Assembly: GCF_002042965.1 (NCBI RefSeq)
Contig: NZ_MZNT01000004.1
Span: forward strand, 124,001 to 188,000
Length of the DNA: 64,000 nt
Direction: 5' to 3'
Source of the DNA: Paenibacillus sp. 32352
GTDB lineage: Bacteria > Bacillota > Bacilli > Paenibacillales > NBRC-103111
The translations under genes and the position numbers were made by a program. The notes below the pieces were generated by a model. The model saw only the letters and a list, made by a program, of their open reading frames with translations, was not told where the DNA came from and did not search any database. The number at the start of each line of letters is the position of its first letter. The stretch's first letter is position 1. This document shows positions 1-8,936 of this stretch, in pieces.

Positions 1-362
1 ACGTCAGCCAGCAATGCCGGTCTGGTTCTGCCGCCGGTCAGCTCCTCGCCCTTGCCTAGAAGCACATAGGAACCGAACTCCAGCTCTTCGGCAAATCCGA
101 CTAATGAAGGCTCGCATACGATTGAAGCTCTTAACTTGGTTAATTCCCCTTCGGAACGTTCCGGGTACGTATCGAACAAATACTCGGAAACCGTTAGTTC
201 CAAGACTGCATCGCCCAAAAATTCCAACCGCTCATTATCCTTGTAATTGCCGACTCTATGTTCGTTTACATAGGAAGAGTGGGTAAACGCCTGTCTTAAT
301 AGCTCGGGTTTGCGAAACGTAATATTTAACGCAGCCTGAAGCTGCTTCAGGTTTCGATGCAT
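1..362 (-). CDS. rnc: Ribonuclease III, N-terminal part (cut by window edge)
   Basis: Double-strand-specific endoribonuclease that processes rRNA precursors and structured mRNAs. About 120 residues are visible. The family signature [14 protein letters not shown] lies at about residues 43-56 and carries the catalytic acidic residues. The reading frame runs off the left edge just where the second acidic cluster should begin, so the dsRNA-binding domain is not in view. The ATG at 362 follows an AGGTGGTGA ribosome-binding site and starts MHRNLKQL. It lies 63 bp downstream of fabF on the same strand, the last visible gene of the fatty-acid operon; rnc next to acpP is the conserved Bacillus arrangement. 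Confidence 0.95.
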   Translation of the reverse strand, partial: MHRNLKQLQAALNITFRKPELLRQAFTHSSYVNEHRVGNYKDNERLEFLGDAVLELTVSEYLFDTYPERSEGELTKLRASIVCEPSLVGFAEELEFGSYVLLGKGEELTGGRTRPALLAD

Positions 363-425
363 GCCTTCACCACCTAATCGGACATTCCCGTTCGTTAGAT
401 TAATTACGGTCTCGCGGCGGAGTGC

Positions 426-1664
426 TTATTGCTCGAACTTTTTCAAAATAATGGTGGCATTATGGCCGCCAAAACCGAACGAGTTCGACATTGCTACCTT
501 CACGTTCGCTTGACGCGCTTGATTTGGCACATAATCCAGATCACATTCAGGATCCTGATTGTCCAAATTAATAGTTGGAGGGATAAACCCATGCTTCAGG
601 GTTAATCCGCAAATCAACGCTTCCACACCGCCGGCAGCTCCTAATAGATGACCTGTCATGGATTTGGTTGAGCTGACTGCGACTTTATATGCATGCTCTC
701 CCAGCGCCTTCTTGATGGCCGTCGTCTCCGAGCGGTCCCCAACCGGCGTAGAGGTCCCATGCGCATTAATATAATCAATATCCTCCGGTGTAATACCCGC
801 ATCCTTGATCGCTTTGGCCATACAGCGCGCAGCACCGTCCGGATCCGGATCGGTCATATGATAAGCGTCGCCGCTCATGCCGTATCCGATAACCTCACCG
901 TAAATTTTAGCGCCGCGCTTTTGCGCATGCTCGAGCGACTCCAAAATCAGAATTCCGGAACCTTCGCCCATAACGAAACCGTCCCTGTCCGTATCAAACG
1001 GTCTGCTCGCTTTTTGAGGCTCGTCGTTACGAGTCGACATAGCGCGCAGCGCACAGAAACCAGCCACACCCGTCGGACTGATCGTCGCTTCAGCGCCGCC
1101 GCAAATCATGACATCGGCATCGCCGCGCTGTATCATTTTGAACGAATCGCCGATGGAGTGAGTCCCTGTTGCGCACGCGGTTACTGCTGTGCTGTTAGGA
1201 CCTTTGGCTCCTGTGATCATGGAGATTTGGCCGGACGCCATATTCGCGATCATCATGGGAATAAAGAACGGACTTACTCTCTTCGGTCCTTTTTCCAGCA
1301 AAATTTTATGCTGCTCTTCCCAAGTGGACAAACCGCCGATACCGGAGCCTACATAGACGCCTACACGCTCCGGATCCGTGTCCTCCTTGATGTTAAGTCC
1401 CGCATCCTGCAGTGCAGACAAAGACGACGCCACTGCAAATTGTACGAAACGGTCCATGCGACGGGCTTCCTTTTTATCGAAATACTGCTCAGGATTAAAG
1501 TCTTTGATCTCAGCAGCAATGCGCGTTGGATATTCGCTCACATCGAACAATTCAATCATACCTACTCCGGATTTACCTGCCATCAGGTTCCCCCAGAATG
1601 TTTCAAGATCATGTCCCAAGGAGGTCATGACGCCCATACCTGTTATGACAACTCGTTGCTTCAC
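426..1664 (-). CDS. fabF: Beta-ketoacyl-ACP synthase II
   Basis: Elongating condensing enzyme of type II fatty-acid synthesis, joining malonyl-ACP to acyl-ACP. The 412 residues match normal FabF length. The Cys-His-His triad is visible: Cys164 in the ACATGTHS motif, His302 in [12 protein letters not shown], and His339 in [11 protein letters not shown] next to Lys334. The start is GTG, with AGAGGTGG six bases upstream. It follows acpP after a 137-bp spacer that holds a strong inverted repeat. B. subtilis has fabF elsewhere (with fabHA); here it lies inside the fap cluster, as in E. coli. Confidence 0.97.
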   Translation of the reverse strand: MKQRVVITGMGVMTSLGHDLETFWGNLMAGKSGVGMIELFDVSEYPTRIAAEIKDFNPEQYFDKKEARRMDRFVQFAVASSLSALQDAGLNIKEDTDPERVGVYVGSGIGGLSTWEEQHKILLEKGPKRVSPFFIPMMIANMASGQISMITGAKGPNSTAVTACATGTHSIGDSFKMIQRGDADVMICGGAEATISPTGVAGFCALRAMSTRNDEPQKASRPFDTDRDGFVMGEGSGILILESLEHAQKRGAKIYGEVIGYGMSGDAYHMTDPDPDGAARCMAKAIKDAGITPEDIDYINAHGTSTPVGDRSETTAIKKALGEHAYKVAVSSTKSMTGHLLGAAGGVEALICGLTLKHGFIPPTINLDNQDPECDLDYVPNQARQANVKVAMSNSFGFGGHNATIILKKFEQ

Positions 1665-1762
1665 TTTAATCCACCTCTATCTAAAATAACTAATGTTATG
1701 AATTTACCCAATTTAATGTAGCTGCTAGATTCGCCGTACATGTATGGCAATACTGAATGGAG

Positions 1763-1796
1763 ATAAGTCCCGTCTAAAAAGCAAAACGGGACTTAT
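1763..1796 (-). repeat. Inverted repeat in the acpP-fabF spacer
   Basis: An 11-bp perfect stem (ATAAGTCCCGT / ACGGGACTTAT) with a 12-base A-rich loop lies just downstream of the acpP stop codon. No U-run follows on the minus strand, so it is not a standard intrinsic terminator. It could stabilise the 3' end of a processed acpP mRNA or partly attenuate expression into fabF. The role is inference; the hairpin is direct observation. Confidence 0.6.
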
Positions 1797-1801
1797 ACCA
1801 A

Positions 1802-2035
1802 TTAAGTATGAGATTTTATGTACTCAACTACTTGACCTACTGTAGTTATCTTCTCTGCATCTTCATCAGAGATTTCCATATCAAACTCATCTTCCAGTTC
1901 CATGACAAGCTCTACAACATCTAGAGAATCAGCGCCTAAATCATCTTTAAAAGATGCTTCGAGGGACACTTCTGCCTCATCAACACCAAGACGATCGATG
2001 ACGATACGTTTCACGCGATCTAAAACATCGGACAT
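1802..2035 (-). CDS. acpP: Acyl carrier protein
   Basis: Small acidic carrier of growing acyl chains on a 4'-phosphopantetheine arm. It has 77 residues, the usual size. The attachment serine is Ser37 in [13 protein letters not shown]. The ATG at 2035 is preferred because AAGGAGGAGG lies at proper spacing before it, whereas the in-frame GTG at 2044 abuts that site. A separate promoter sits just upstream of the gene, consistent with the high demand for ACP. It lies between fabG and fabF on the same strand. Confidence 0.97.
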   Translation of the reverse strand: MSDVLDRVKRIVIDRLGVDEAEVSLEASFKDDLGADSLDVVELVMELEDEFDMEISDEDAEKITTVGQVVEYIKSHT

Positions 2036-2056
2036 CCGGTTCACCTCCTCCTTGGT

Positions 2057-2086
2057 ATTATACTTAACTTATGGACAAATTGCCAG
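2057..2086 (-). promoter_or_regulatory. Probable sigma-A promoter of acpP
   Basis: On the minus strand CTGGCA (2081-2086), an 18-base spacer and a perfect TATAAT (2057-2062) precede acpP. The predicted start at about 2050 leaves only a short leader containing the ribosome-binding site. This would add acpP (and fabF-rnc) transcription on top of operon read-through. Confidence 0.5.
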
Positions 2087-2160
2087 AGCAAGCGCTATTT
2101 CCGCAGAAAAAAACAATATTTGCGAATTTTCGCACAATGGCTCGGTAACAATTTTCACCC

Positions 2161-2901
2161 TTACATATACATGCCGCCATCCACATGAATCGTTTGGCCG
2201 GTCATGTAAGAAGCATCGTCGGATGCAAGAAAGCGCACTGCCTTCGCTATATCATCCGGCTGGCCGAGACGCGCCAGTGGAATTTGCTTCAGCATCTGCG
2301 AACGGGTATCCTCGGATAATTTATCCGTCATATCCGTTTCAATAAATCCTGGAGCTACGGCATTGACTGTAATCCCCCGTGACGACAGCTCCTTGGCGGT
2401 TGACTTGGTCATACCGATAACGCCCGCTTTCGCTGCAACATAATTGGCCTGACCCGGATTGCCGAGCGCTCCAACAACGGAGGAGATGTTTATAATGCGG
2501 CCATAACGCTGCTTCATCATCGGACGTGTCGCAGCCTTAACACAGTTGAACACGCCCTTCAGATTTGTGGCGATAACCTCGTCGAATTCCTCTTCCTTCA
2601 TGCGCATAATCAAATTATCTCTCGTGATGCCTGCATTATTCACTAAGATGTCCAGTTTCCCAAAGGTTTCAAGCACCTGCTTGAACATATCGTCCACTTC
2701 CTGAGAGGAAGCTACATTCGCTTTCACTTTTATCGCTTTGCGGCCCATACCCTCAATAAGGCCGACCACCTCTGCAGCTGCAGCTTCACTGCCGGCATAA
2801 TTTACGGCAACGTCTGCTCCCGCTTCTGCAAGCGTAAGAGCAATAGCGCGGCCAATGCCTCGCGAAGCGCCTGTAACCAACGCGACTTTACCCGCTAACA
2901 T
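2161..2901 (-). CDS. fabG: 3-oxoacyl-ACP reductase
   Basis: NADPH-dependent reductase for the first reduction of the fatty-acid cycle. It has 246 residues, a classical short-chain dehydrogenase. [10 protein letters not shown] at 10-19 is the cofactor-binding glycine motif, NNAG at 88-91 is present, and the catalytic set is Asn114, Ser141, Tyr154, Lys158. The ATG follows AGGAGGGG. It lies between fabD and acpP in the operon. Confidence 0.97.
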   Translation of the reverse strand: MLAGKVALVTGASRGIGRAIALTLAEAGADVAVNYAGSEAAAAEVVGLIEGMGRKAIKVKANVASSQEVDDMFKQVLETFGKLDILVNNAGITRDNLIMRMKEEEFDEVIATNLKGVFNCVKAATRPMMKQRYGRIINISSVVGALGNPGQANYVAAKAGVIGMTKSTAKELSSRGITVNAVAPGFIETDMTDKLSEDTRSQMLKQIPLARLGQPDDIAKAVRFLASDDASYMTGQTIHVDGGMYM

Positions 2902-2948
2902 CGTACCCCTCCTATCCTAGATTCTTCCGTTAATCTTGAAAGGCCTGC

Positions 2949-3887
2949 TTAATTGGTAACATCCAATTGGAACTGATCCAATGCTTCTTTGCTGTTGATC
3001 GAATAGATTTTGACCGATTTGTCGATCTTTTTGATCAACCCGGCCAAGACCGTTCCCGAACCGATCTCGACAAACGTATCCACGCCTTGTTCAATCAGCC
3101 AGGCAACGCTGTCTTCCCATAATACGGAAGAATGCACCTGCTCTACGAGCAGTTCGCGGATGGATTCAGGCTCTTGCACGGGACGCGCGGTTACATTGGC
3201 TACCACGGGCACCGACGCTGTTTGCATAGGAACCGCAGACAGCACATCCGACAACCGCTCGGAGGCGGGTTTCATCAAGGAAGAATGGAACGGACCGCTT
3301 ACTTCCAATGGAATGACTCGCTTGGCGCCGATCTCCTTTCCACGCTCCACGATAGCTTGTACACCTTCTTTGCTACCGGAAATCACGATTTGACCGGGGC
3401 AGTTCAGATTGGCAAGCTCCACTACTCCAGCTTCTTTTGACACTTCTGAGCAGAGCTTCTGAAGCGCTTCCCTCTCTCCTCCGAGAACGGCTGCCATTGC
3501 GCCTTGACCGCTCGGAACGGCCTGATCCATGAATTCTCCGCGCGCACGGACGGTCCGCACAGCATCTTCAAAGCTCAGTACCCCGGCAGCTACCAAAGCG
3601 CTGTATTCTCCCAAGCTGTGTCCAGCCAAATAATCAGGCTGAAGTCCCTTCGACTTGAATAGCTCCAGGTATGCCACACTCGTCGTAAGAAGTGCAGGCT
3701 GGGTATGATAAGTGATTTTCAACTCCGAATCCGGACCATCGAAAATAAGCGAAGATAGAGAATAGCCGAGTGCCTGATCCGCACGATCAAAAATCGCTTT
3801 GGCCGCCGGATCGGACTCATAAATGTCCCGCCCCATCCCTACGGCCTGGGCGCCTTGACCCGGAAATACAAATGCTACTTTCCCCAA
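2949..3887 (-). CDS. fabD: Malonyl-CoA:ACP transacylase
   Basis: Transfers malonyl from CoA to ACP, feeding the condensing enzymes. It has 312 residues. The nucleophile Ser91 is in GHSLGEYSAL and the catalytic His201 is in SGPFHSSLM; the N-terminal FPGQGAQ motif is typical. The start codon is TTG at 3887, with AAAGGAGA seven bases before it, and no better start is in frame. It lies between fabH and fabG, same strand. Confidence 0.97.
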   Translation of the reverse strand: MGKVAFVFPGQGAQAVGMGRDIYESDPAAKAIFDRADQALGYSLSSLIFDGPDSELKITYHTQPALLTTSVAYLELFKSKGLQPDYLAGHSLGEYSALVAAGVLSFEDAVRTVRARGEFMDQAVPSGQGAMAAVLGGEREALQKLCSEVSKEAGVVELANLNCPGQIVISGSKEGVQAIVERGKEIGAKRVIPLEVSGPFHSSLMKPASERLSDVLSAVPMQTASVPVVANVTARPVQEPESIRELLVEQVHSSVLWEDSVAWLIEQGVDTFVEIGSGTVLAGLIKKIDKSVKIYSINSKEALDQFQLDVTN

Positions 3888-3955
3888 CGTAATATCTCCT
3901 TTCGTATCGGTTGCCCGGAGAGCACCAACCCTCTCCAGGCGAACGATTCATCTCA

Positions 3956-4942
3956 TTACCAAACGATTACGGACGCGCCCCAAGTCAGGCCGCCGCCAAA
4001 TCCGACCAATACGATACAATCGCCCTCTTTTACCTTCCCCTCTTCTACCGCTTCCGCCAAAGCGATCGGGATGGAGGCTGCAGAGACATTGCCGTATTTA
4101 TCCAAGTTTATCATACATTTGTCTTCGCTCAAATCCAAGCGGTTCAGCGCAGACTGAATGATGCGGATATTCGCTTGATGAGGGACGAGCAGATCGATAT
4201 CCTGCTTCTCCATCCCTGCTTTACGAAGAGCTTCTTCCGCGGCGCTGCCCATAATCCGGACGGCGAATTTGAAAACCTCGCTGCCCGCCATATAAATGAA
4301 GTGCTGCTTGGTTTCGATCGATTGAGGCGATACCGGGCAGCGCGAGCCTCCGCCGCTAATGCGCAGCAGCTCTCCGCCGGAACCATCGGCGCCTAGTTCA
4401 AACGATTTGAACCCGCGGCCCTCCGGAACTGCGCCCAACACAACGGCACCCGCTCCGTCACCAAATAATATACATGTGTTGCGATCGGTATAATCCGTAA
4501 TTTTGGATAAGCATTCAGCGCCCACAACCAAGGCGTATTTATAAGTCCCCAAAGCAATAAAATTGGATGCATTGGCCAATCCGTAAATAAACCCGGAGCA
4601 CGCAGCGGACAAATCGAAAGCGGCAGCCTTCTTAGCGCCCAGCTTATCCTGCAGAATGCATGCCGTAGACGGGAATGACATATCAGGAGTAATTGTTGCG
4701 ACAATGATCAGGTCCAGCTGCTCCGGACTGATTCCTGCCGCATCCAATGCCTTCAGAGAAGCCTCGTAAGCCAGATCCGAGGAGGCCTGTTCGGCACTGA
4801 CCAGTCTGCGTTCCCGAATACCTGTGCGGGTAACGATCCATTCATCATTCGTTTCAACCATTTGTTCCAAATCATGATTCGTCAGTACCCGTTCAGGTAC
4901 GTACTTTCCTGTACCGATAATGCCCACCGGTATTGAGCTCAT
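3956..4942 (-). CDS. fabH: Beta-ketoacyl-ACP synthase III
   Basis: Initiating condensing enzyme; in Gram-positive bacteria with branched lipids it uses branched acyl-CoA primers, so it helps set membrane composition. It has 328 residues. The Cys-His-Asn triad is visible: Cys115 in DLSAACSGF, His255 in PHQANIRI, Asn285 in KYGNVSAAS. It begins three bases after the plsX stop codon with only a weak ribosome-binding site, which suggests translational coupling. In B. subtilis fabH is not in the fapR operon; here it is. Confidence 0.97.
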   Translation of the reverse strand: MSSIPVGIIGTGKYVPERVLTNHDLEQMVETNDEWIVTRTGIRERRLVSAEQASSDLAYEASLKALDAAGISPEQLDLIIVATITPDMSFPSTACILQDKLGAKKAAAFDLSAACSGFIYGLANASNFIALGTYKYALVVGAECLSKITDYTDRNTCILFGDGAGAVVLGAVPEGRGFKSFELGADGSGGELLRISGGGSRCPVSPQSIETKQHFIYMAGSEVFKFAVRIMGSAAEEALRKAGMEKQDIDLLVPHQANIRIIQSALNRLDLSEDKCMINLDKYGNVSAASIPIALAEAVEEGKVKEGDCIVLVGFGGGLTWGASVIVW

Positions 4943-4945
4943 AGG

Positions 4946-5944
4946 TCACATCTCACTTCCATTACTAATTTCCCTAGAAATACTTTGCACCAGATCATTC
5001 TGGATAGCAATACGAGCCTGCCGAACGGCATTTTTGATAGCCATGGCATTGGAAGATCCGTGGCTTTTCAGCACAAGTCCGTCAATCCCCAAGAGCGGTG
5101 CTGCGCCATGCTCGGCATAGTCGAATGAGCTTCGGAATTTCATTAGTCCTGGCTTCAGAACAGCGGCGGCCAGCTTCGTCATAAAGTTTCTTCTCAACTC
5201 CGTTTTGAGCGCAGAGAAGATAGTCGAAGCCGCCCCTTCCAAAGACTTCAGCATAATATTGCCGGCGAAGCCGTCGCAAACCAATACGTCACACGGGCCG
5301 TTCAGGACATCCCTGGACTCTACATTGCCCAGGAAATGAATAGGAGCCTGCTCCAGCAGTCCATAGGCTGCCTTGGTCACTTCATTTCCTTTCATGGCTT
5401 CGGTGCCGACATTAAGCAATCCGACCCGTGGCTTTGCGATCCCTTCAACCTTTTTCCGGTAAATGCTGCCCATGATGGCATACTGCGTTAATTCCTCGGC
5501 ACTCGAGTCCATATTGGCGCCCAGGTCCAATGCCAGGATTCCTTTGCCGTCGAGCGTTGGAATCATCGGTGCCAATGCAGGTCTGCTTATCCCCTTCATA
5601 CGGCCGACAACAAGAATCCCCATTGTCATCAATGCGCCGGTATTCCCCGCGGAGATCATGGCATCGGCTTCTCTTTCGCGAACCATCCGGCCCGCTACGA
5701 CCATGGAAGCATCCTTTTTACGCCTAACTGCTTTTACCGGTTCATCGTCCGCTTCAATCTTCTCACCTGCATGGCGAACCTCAAGATTGGCAGGCTTTGC
5801 GTCACCTAGCATGGCTTCAATCCTGTTTGAGTCTCCAACTAGTGTGATGGTTGTGTCGCTCCATTCCCGTGCCGCTTCTATAGCTCCGGCTACTACAACA
5901 TCGGGGGCATGGTCTCCACCCATTGCATCAATCGCAATCCGCAT
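4946..5944 (-). CDS. plsX: Phosphate acyltransferase PlsX
   Basis: Converts acyl-ACP to acyl-phosphate, the acyl donor for PlsY in phosphatidic acid synthesis; a peripheral membrane enzyme. It has 332 residues, starting [17 protein letters not shown], the family's N-terminal signature. The ATG at 5944 follows GGAGGGAGGAG; longer in-frame starts would extend deep into fapR. It overlaps the 3' end of fapR by 17 bases. It is a shared branch point for endogenous acyl-ACP and for acyl-phosphate made by the FakA/DegV pair encoded at 23.4-26 kb. Confidence 0.96.
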   Translation of the reverse strand: MRIAIDAMGGDHAPDVVVAGAIEAAREWSDTTITLVGDSNRIEAMLGDAKPANLEVRHAGEKIEADDEPVKAVRRKKDASMVVAGRMVREREADAMISAGNTGALMTMGILVVGRMKGISRPALAPMIPTLDGKGILALDLGANMDSSAEELTQYAIMGSIYRKKVEGIAKPRVGLLNVGTEAMKGNEVTKAAYGLLEQAPIHFLGNVESRDVLNGPCDVLVCDGFAGNIMLKSLEGAASTIFSALKTELRRNFMTKLAAAVLKPGLMKFRSSFDYAEHGAAPLLGIDGLVLKSHGSSNAMAIKNAVRQARIAIQNDLVQSISREISNGSEM

Positions 5945-6533
5945 CAGGCTCTCCTCCCTCCGATCGATCTCTTGTTGAGTGGTATATGATGAAATTTCCT
6001 TGGAAAACAACTTCTTCCCCGATGTAAGTGAACACTTCCACCTTGGCTTTGCCTTTGGAGATAGAACGTACGTATGCTTTGGCGATGCATTTTTCCCCCA
6101 GCTTAACCGAGCGGACAAATCGAATATCCGCCGATGCGGTTAACGCAATCTGGTCGTTAATCAAGGCTACGGCGAGCGAATTCGCCTGTGAAAAAATATG
6201 ATGCCCGCGCGCAATCTTCGTTCTGGAGAAAACATGCTCCTCCTTGATCTCGAAGATAGAAATCCCGCTCTTGTCCAATTGCAGATCAATAACATCCCCA
6301 ATCACTTCATGAAGAGGCAATGAGCGTACCTGATCGTACGATTGCTCAGCCATCAGCTTAATCCGTTCACGAAGCTCGGGAATTCCGAGCTCCAGCCGGT
6401 CCAACCGAATGGTCTGGATACTGACCTGGAATAGCTTCATCAATTCTTCATCTGTAATAAAAGGGTTTTCCTCAATGGCTCCTGCCAGCTGCTGCTGTCG
6501 TTGTCGTTTAGGAAGGCGTTCGATGTCCGACAC
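5928..6533 (-). CDS. fapR: Fatty-acid and phospholipid biosynthesis regulator FapR
   Basis: Malonyl-CoA-responsive repressor of lipid synthesis genes. An N-terminal helix-turn-helix ([20 protein letters not shown]) precedes a hot-dog effector domain with the conserved [14 protein letters not shown] and [11 protein letters not shown] segments. The start is uncertain. I chose GTG at 6533 because AAGG-rich sequence precedes it; the ATG at 6554 has no ribosome-binding site. First gene of the fap operon, downstream of the rpmF terminator. I could not find a convincing FapR operator. Confidence 0.93.
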   Translation of the reverse strand: MSDIERLPKRQRQQQLAGAIEENPFITDEELMKLFQVSIQTIRLDRLELGIPELRERIKLMAEQSYDQVRSLPLHEVIGDVIDLQLDKSGISIFEIKEEHVFSRTKIARGHHIFSQANSLAVALINDQIALTASADIRFVRSVKLGEKCIAKAYVRSISKGKAKVEVFTYIGEEVVFQGNFIIYHSTRDRSEGGEPDADCD

Positions 6534-6805
6534 CACCTTTACCTTAGTATACATCCATGATCATTTATATATCTTGAACAGGAATGGTTAAATCATCCCC
6601 GCATATGTTCCTGGCTCCAGACTTCACGGCGATATGCCGAGCTAGTCTTATGTAGGTATTGAGCGACCCTGTTCCGAATAAAAGCATGCAAAGGAAACGC
6701 CATCTTCTCATGTCGGAATCCGGGTACCTCGAGCTGGATATCACTATATCTTATGACCAAGTAATAAGAGATAGTATAATGGATTGTAATCGAAAAGGGA
6801 AGCAC
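6534..6805 (-). other. Spacer between fapR and the rpmF terminator; no gene supported
   Basis: This spacer must contain the fapR promoter, because the rpmF terminator lies immediately upstream. AT-rich minus-strand stretches around 6565-6580 (TATATAAA) and 6765-6785 (TATACT) are possible -10 elements, but neither has a good -35. A 70-codon open frame (6593-6805, GTG start) has no ribosome-binding site and begins inside the terminator U-run; I do not recognise its product and do not call it a gene. Confidence 0.4.
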
Positions 6806-6840
6806 AAAAATAGCACCTCACCCTAAAAGATGAAGTGCTA
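6806..6840 (-). terminator. Intrinsic terminator after rpmF
   Basis: On the minus strand a 10-bp stem (TAGCACTTCA / TGAGGTGCTA, one G-U pair) with a 10-base loop is followed directly by TTTTTG. It lies 21 bases after the rpmF stop codon and separates yceD-rpmF from fapR. Confidence 0.85.
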
Positions 6841-6861
6841 CCGTTTTGCTGATATCATCCA

Positions 6862-7035
6862 TTATTGCTTGATGATCTCTCTTTTTTTGTAAGATCCACA
6901 CACCTTGCAAACGCGGTGAGCCAATTTCAATTCACCACAGTTGTCACACTTTACCATGCCTGGAACTACTAATTTAAAGTGAGTACGGCGCTTGTCGCGA
7001 CGTGTCTTGGATGTTCTCCTTTGAGGTACTGCCAT
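6862..7035 (-). CDS. rpmF: 50S ribosomal protein L32
   Basis: Small protein of the large ribosomal subunit. It has 57 residues beginning [17 protein letters not shown], the family signature, with a zinc ribbon CDNC...CKVC. The ATG at 7035 has a GGAGGTGGG-type site before it. It directly follows yceD on the same strand, the standard yceD-rpmF pair, and is followed by its own terminator. Confidence 0.97.
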   Translation of the reverse strand: MAVPQRRTSKTRRDKRRTHFKLVVPGMVKCDNCGELKLAHRVCKVCGSYKKREIIKQ

Positions 7036-7066
7036 ATTCCCACCTCCTTCAACGAATTCAAGCCTG

Positions 7067-7576
7067 CTATTGCTTAAAGAAATCTGCCAGTCCGGCCAGC
7101 CTCGGATCCGTCGTGTCCTGCTTGCAGCCGCAAGCCCGCTCGTTTCGGTTCCCACCGCATACAGGGCATAATCCTTGGCACCCTTCCTCGCACAGCGGTA
7201 CGTACGGCAAAGCTACCAGTACATTTTCAATCAAATAGGGCATCAACTCTATCTTCTCATCCGTAACGAAGATAATGTCTTCTTCCTCGTCGTCCGGTTC
7301 CGATACATCTGCAGCGAGAGCAAACGTTTCATGAAAAGGAATTTCCAGCCTTTGCTTTACCGGCTCCAGGCAGCGGGAGCAGGGCTGCTCCACATCTATT
7401 TCCAGAACACCGGTGACCTCAGCCGCCTCGCCGTTATGACGAGCCTGCAGATTAACCTGCAGCGGACCGAAGCTGAGCAAATCAGTGCGATTCTTCAAAA
7501 CATCGGACAAATCGATGGTCTCATCAATAAGTACCGTTTCTGCTTTCTTCGCCAATTCTTTTAATCGAATGAACAT
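7067..7576 (-). CDS. yceD: YceD family (DUF177) protein, YlbN homologue
   Basis: Conserved protein almost always encoded next to rpmF; implicated in 23S rRNA / large-subunit metabolism, molecular role unsettled. It has 169 residues. A CSRC pair in the middle and a C-terminal cysteine cluster ([14 protein letters not shown]) match the family. The ATG at 7576 has GGGGTGAT at good spacing; an in-frame TTG six codons upstream does not. It is driven by a strong promoter at 7604-7633, divergent from tmcAL. Confidence 0.9.
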   Translation of the reverse strand: MFIRLKELAKKAETVLIDETIDLSDVLKNRTDLLSFGPLQVNLQARHNGEAAEVTGVLEIDVEQPCSRCLEPVKQRLEIPFHETFALAADVSEPDDEEEDIIFVTDEKIELMPYLIENVLVALPYVPLCEEGCQGLCPVCGGNRNERACGCKQDTTDPRLAGLADFFKQ

Positions 7577-7603
7577 GAGTATCACCCCAAACAAACAAAG
7601 ATT

Positions 7604-7633
7604 ATTATAGCTATAATCCTTCTATTTTGTCAA
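7604..7633 (-). promoter_or_regulatory. Sigma-A promoter of yceD-rpmF
   Basis: Consensus TTGACA (minus strand, 7628-7633) and consensus TATAAT (7604-7609) are separated by 18 bases. The -35 overlaps the -35 of the divergent tmcAL promoter almost completely. Confidence 0.8.
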
Positions 7634-7655
7634 CATTTTCAGATCATGCTATAGT
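7627..7655 (+). promoter_or_regulatory. Sigma-A promoter of tmcAL
   Basis: TTGTCA (7627-7632), a 17-base spacer and TATAGT (7650-7655) precede tmcAL. The -35 box shares bases with the -35 of the yceD promoter on the other strand. Confidence 0.65.
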
Positions 7656-7700
7656 GAAAACATATGAAAACATTACCAAAGTGTGTACAAGGAGTGTACG

Positions 7701-8936
7701 ATGAAAACGGTCGGACTAGTTGTTGAATACAACCCCCTGCATAATGGTCATCATTATCATTTCCAACAATCCAAAATCGTATCTGGCGCCGATGCGGTGG
7801 TCGCCGTTATGAGCGGTCATTTCCTGCAGCGGGGTGAACCTGCCATGATTGACAAATGGTCGCGTACGGAAATGGCACTTCGTATGGGCGTTGATCTGGT
7901 TCTGGAGCTCCCTGTCGCTTATTCTACACAGCCTGCCGAATGGTTCGCGTATGGCGCTGTCTCCGCGCTGGATGCTGCGGGCGTCGTGGACAGTCTCTGC
8001 TTCGGAAGCGAGAGCGGCGACATTCAGTGGCTGTATGACGTCGCAGAAGCAGCGTATCATGAGTCGGAGGAGTTTCATGGGCTCCTGCAGCAGGAGCTCA
8101 AAGCCGGTATCCCGTATCCGGCCGCCTACGGCAAAGCCATCGCCCGTTATGTACCAGGAACGAACGAAGAAGAGCTGGCCAAGCCTAACAATACGTTAGG
8201 CCTGCACTACCTTATTGCCCTTAAAAGATTGGGCAGCCGGATTGAACCATTAACCATCACGCGCCAAAAAGCAGGCTATCACCAGCTTGACATTACTGAC
8301 CGTCAAATAGCCAGCGCTACGGCACTGAGACATCTGCTTTTCGAGAAGAAGATGCTTGAGGAAATCGCCCCTTATGTGCCTGTAAGCACTATGGAGGTGC
8401 TACGCCGCGAATGGAACAAAGGGCGCACACCCATCGGTTGGGAACATTTTGCCAGGCCTTTGCTCCTGCAGCTCATGAACCACAGTGCCGTAGAGCTAGC
8501 CGGATATCATGAAGTGGCCGAGGGGCTGGAGCACCGCATCAAGCAGTCGCTTCCTTCCCTGTCCACGGATTCCAGCCAAATCGTTGAGGATTTGATCAAC
8601 CTGCTCAAAACCAAGCGCTACACTCGAACCAAGCTGCAGCGCACCCTGCTGCGCATACTCCTTAATCATACAAAGCCTAAGCTGACAGCAGATCTATTAA
8701 GGCGCGGAGTCCCGTATCTTCGAGTTCTCGGCTTTAGCGCGCGGGGGCAGGAGCTGTTGAAGCGTATGAAAAAAACGGCGAAGGTTCCCGTTGTTACGAA
8801 AATAACCTCTCTGGCGGATCCTTCACCGCTGCTGGATTTAGATATTCAAGCTACGTCCGTCTATGCCCTTGCCTATCCTGCGGCTGCAGAGCGCGAGCTC
8901 TTCAGGGATTATTACGAGCCCCCGGTCCGTGTTTAG
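7701..8936 (+). CDS. tmcAL: tRNA(Met) cytidine acetate ligase TmcAL (YlbM)
   Basis: Makes N4-acetylcytidine at the wobble position of elongator tRNA-Met from acetate and ATP. It has 411 residues. The nucleotidyltransferase motif VEYNPLHNGHHYH near the N-terminus is the HIGH-type ATP site. The ATG at 7701 follows AAGGAG at six bases. Its stop codon overlaps the convergent sepM stop codon by four bases with no terminator between them. Confidence 0.93.
   Translation: MKTVGLVVEYNPLHNGHHYHFQQSKIVSGADAVVAVMSGHFLQRGEPAMIDKWSRTEMALRMGVDLVLELPVAYSTQPAEWFAYGAVSALDAAGVVDSLCFGSESGDIQWLYDVAEAAYHESEEFHGLLQQELKAGIPYPAAYGKAIARYVPGTNEEELAKPNNTLGLHYLIALKRLGSRIEPLTITRQKAGYHQLDITDRQIASATALRHLLFEKKMLEEIAPYVPVSTMEVLRREWNKGRTPIGWEHFARPLLLQLMNHSAVELAGYHEVAEGLEHRIKQSLPSLSTDSSQIVEDLINLLKTKRYTRTKLQRTLLRILLNHTKPKLTADLLRRGVPYLRVLGFSARGQELLKRMKKTAKVPVVTKITSLADPSPLLDLDIQATSVYALAYPAAAERELFRDYYEPPVRV

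Noticed and set aside
693..1721. Long plus-strand frame (342 codons) opposite fabF
   Set aside because: Antisense shadow of a certain gene; no ribosome-binding site, composition of a reverse-strand frame.
2051..2069. FapR-operator-like sequence at the acpP promoter (TTGGTA...CTTAA)
   Set aside because: The half-sites resemble the Bacillus FapR box, but the spacer is one base short and one half-site base differs; not enough to call.
6541..6560. TTAGTATAC near the fapR start as a FapR box
   Set aside because: Only one half-site is present; there is no matching inverted half at the right distance.
6593..6805. 70-codon open frame between rpmF and fapR
   Set aside because: GTG start inside the rpmF terminator U-run, no ribosome-binding site, no recognisable family.
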